Part shown: positions 62,085 to 64,000 of the stretch, one piece after another
How positions within the stretch are numbered: the first letter of the stretch is position 1
Layout: each line of letters begins with the position of its first letter
DNA from: Nectonema munidae
Lineage: Eukaryota; Nematomorpha; Nectonematoida; Nectonematidae
DNA length: 64,000 bases
Assembly (NCBI GenBank): GCA_030549495.1
Contig: JAUIRK010000059.1
Span: 398,982-462,981, forward strand
Direction of reading: 5' to 3'
Position numbers and translations under genes: made by a program
Notes under the pieces: generated by a model
What the model saw: the letters and a program-made list of their open reading frames with translations, nothing else
The model's database searches: none
What the model was told of the DNA's origin: nothing

Positions 62085-63476
62085 TTGAAAATATTGAAGA
62101 CAGTATCTAGAAGTAAACTGCAAATCTGATTGAAGTTTTCAGATATTTTAAAACCATAAATGCCAAACCTGAGTCCAAAAATGAAACCATCATCTTCCAT
62201 ACAGATAATTTATTTAAATTAAAAAAATATCTCTGTAGACATTAGACGTAAATCGAAGATTTGATTGACACTTTTCAGACATTTAAAACTTCTAAATGAA
62301 AAACTGATTTCAGAAATAAAACTATTATGGTTCATTTGGTATATAAACAGATATTTCATGTAAAATTAAAGAGAATATTTTATAATTTTCAGACGTTAAC
62401 CGCAAATTTGATTGACACTGACGGATATTTTAGAAACTCTAAATGAAAAAACTGATTTTAGAAGTAAAACTAGCATGGTTGATTTGGTATAAAAACATAC
62501 ATTTCATGTAAAATTAGAGGGAATATATTTAGAGATTATTGTTAGAAGTAAACCGCTAATTTGATTGACATTAACATATATTTTAAGACCTCTAAATTTG
62601 AAAAAATGAGTTCAGAAATGAAAACACCATGATCGATTTAGTATAAAAACATATATTTCATTGTAAAATTTGAATGAATGTTTTTGGAGACAATTTTTAA
62701 AGGTAAACCGCAAATTTGATTAATACTTATATGTATTTTCAAATCCTAAATGTAAAAAATGAGTCCAGAATTAAACCAGCATGGCCAATTTAGTATAAAA
62801 CATATATATTTTATGTAAAATTTGAAGCAATGTTTTTGGAGCAATTTTTAGAAGTAAACGCAAATTTAATGAACACTTATTGATATTTTAAAATCCTAAA
62901 TGTAAAAAATGAGTCTAGTAATGAAACCAGCATGGCCGATTTAGTAAAAATAAAACATATATTTTATCTAAAATTTGAAGGAATGTTTTGGAGACAATTT
63001 TTAGAAGCAAACCGCAAATTTGATTAACATTTATAGGTATTTTATATTCTAAATGTAAAAAATGAGTCCAGAAATGAAACTAGCATTGCCGATTTAGTAT
63101 AAAAACATATTTAATGTAAAATTTGAAGGAATATTTTATTAGATATATTTCTGATCAATCAAAATTTTGATTACCATTTTCTAAAATATAGCCATAATAA
63201 TTCAAAAAATTAAATATATAAAATGTTATGCGTTCAAAACTGTATATATTTTACATTTTCAAGGTAGTATATAATATAGACACTAAGTTAAAATTTTTGA
63301 TTTTGATTAACAGTTTTGGACAAGAAAGGGTCATTCAACTACCATGAAAATTGTATCAAAAGTTGCAGCTAGCGATTTAAGAAAAGCCACGAAATTTGAA
63401 TGATAAAAAAATTGAGCCATTTTTGTACAATTAATTTTTTAGTGAAGGGGTGTTTTCCCCCTGGCACCAGCACTAA
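62085..63476 (-). repeat. CCCTATTAGTGC repeat, copy D, with about seven array units
   Basis: On the minus strand the terminus CTATTAGTGCTGGTGCC (63476) leads through TTCACTAAAAAATTAATTG and the shared terminal segment into tandem units of 145-160 bp. On the plus strand each unit holds AAAAAATGAGTCCAGAAATG, GATTTAGTATAAAAACATAT, GAATGTTTTTGGAGACAATT and AAACCGCAAATTTGATTAAC. Unit starts lie near 62100, 62250, 62400, 62550, 62700, 62850 and 63000. Units toward 62100 are more diverged. Confidence 0.8.
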
Positions 63477-63479
63477 TAG

Positions 63480-63692
63480 ATCTAAGTCCCTTCAAAGATT
63501 ATTATTGGTGCTGTGATTCTAGGTCCCCTCAAATATCATTGGTGGCGGGATTCTAGGTACACTCAAAAAATCATTGGTACCGGGATTATAGATCCACTCA
63601 AGGAACCCGTAAAGATCATTGATATCCCCGTAAAGATCCCGCAAAAATCATTGGTACCCCCGTAAAGATCATTGGTACCGCCTTAAAGATAA
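63480..63692. repeat. Minisatellite, about 20-45 bp words
   Basis: ATCATTGGT followed by ACCCCCGTAAAG, GGCGGGATTCTAGGT or ACCGGGATTATAGAT repeats six to eight times. Two kinds of unit are mixed: one with GGGATTCTAG, then one with CCCCGTAAAGATC. It directly follows the terminus of copy D. Confidence 0.7.
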
Positions 63693-63699
63693 AATCAAA

Positions 63700-64000
63700 G
63701 TTTTTATGTACTATAAGATAAAGAATGTTTACCTCTTTTACATAACTTTCACAATGTTAAAATTATCCGTAAATGTTCTGAAAACTTCATAAATTTATGA
63801 TTTTATTGTTCTAAAACAAATATTTTAAAGTTATAAGTTCTCCTTTTTTTTATATGAAGAGTGTTTTTTCTTTTTTTTTATCTAGTCATGAAAATCTAAA
63901 TATACCGATTATACAGAAAAAAATTGGAAATTTTTTATGTTAAATATGTTTTTCCTAAACTAAGTACTAATTTTTAAATTTACATTAAATTTTAAGGCTT
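63700..64000. other. AT-rich end of window
   Basis: Nothing recognised. Confidence 0.4.

Overview
This window is AT-rich invertebrate animal DNA. It holds one recognisable host gene and a dense layer of broken transposable elements. The host gene is an ortholog of the Notch-pathway DNA-binding protein CSL (Suppressor of Hairless / RBPJ), split into eight coding exons on the + strand from 18442 to 56390. The exons join in phase at every boundary into 464 codons (463 residues plus stop). Five of the seven introns carry recognisable mobile DNA or structured repeats, so most of the window is the inside of one 38 kb gene. I cannot name the species: CSL proves an animal-type gene set, and the mix of piggyBac, hAT, Mutator-like, pogo, LINE and Gypsy debris fits many invertebrates.

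Upstream of the gene (1-18400): a decayed piggyBac with its own intron (46-2193); a decayed Mutator-like element coding for PHD finger, OTU protease and MULE transposase domains (4315-6920, minus) and a shorter second copy (10740-11510, plus); piggyBac-type TTAA MITEs around 7.8-8.3 kb; a second piggyBac (11938-13958, minus); an arm of a repeat family with ends CCCTATTAGTGC (14956-15290); a Gypsy-family LTR-element fossil (15346-17410) abutted by a LINE 3' end.

Inside the gene: intron 1 (12.2 kb) holds a 143-bp near-perfect palindrome, hAT and piggyBac MITEs, two CGBP1-like hAT transposons (one at 27522-29630 with perfect 8-bp target duplication, nested in another inverted-repeat element), LINE endonuclease debris and a FLYWCH-MULE fragment. 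Intron 3 (13.7 kb) holds an hAT-like repeat, LINE reverse-transcriptase debris, a broken FLYWCH-MULE gene (35610-37800) and a nearly whole, intron-containing FLYWCH-MULE transposon (38339-44258) with about 55-bp inverted ends and a 9-bp direct repeat. Intron 5 carries a clean hairpin. Intron 7 holds pogo transposase debris beside a tandem array, a ZMYM1-like hAT fragment and the second copy of the intron 3 repeat.

Downstream of the gene (56391-64000): a polyadenylation signal at 56478; a decayed member of a transposase-like family marked by the motif SDEHGERFHQ (58412-59740); three tandem 147-bp repeats; an hAT MITE with perfect 8-bp target duplication (61436-61906); a seven-unit tandem array ending in the CCCTATTAGTGC-type terminus (62085-63476); and a short minisatellite.

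The genes do not form a pathway together. The main biological content is the host CSL gene and how mobile DNA has inflated its introns without destroying its reading frame.
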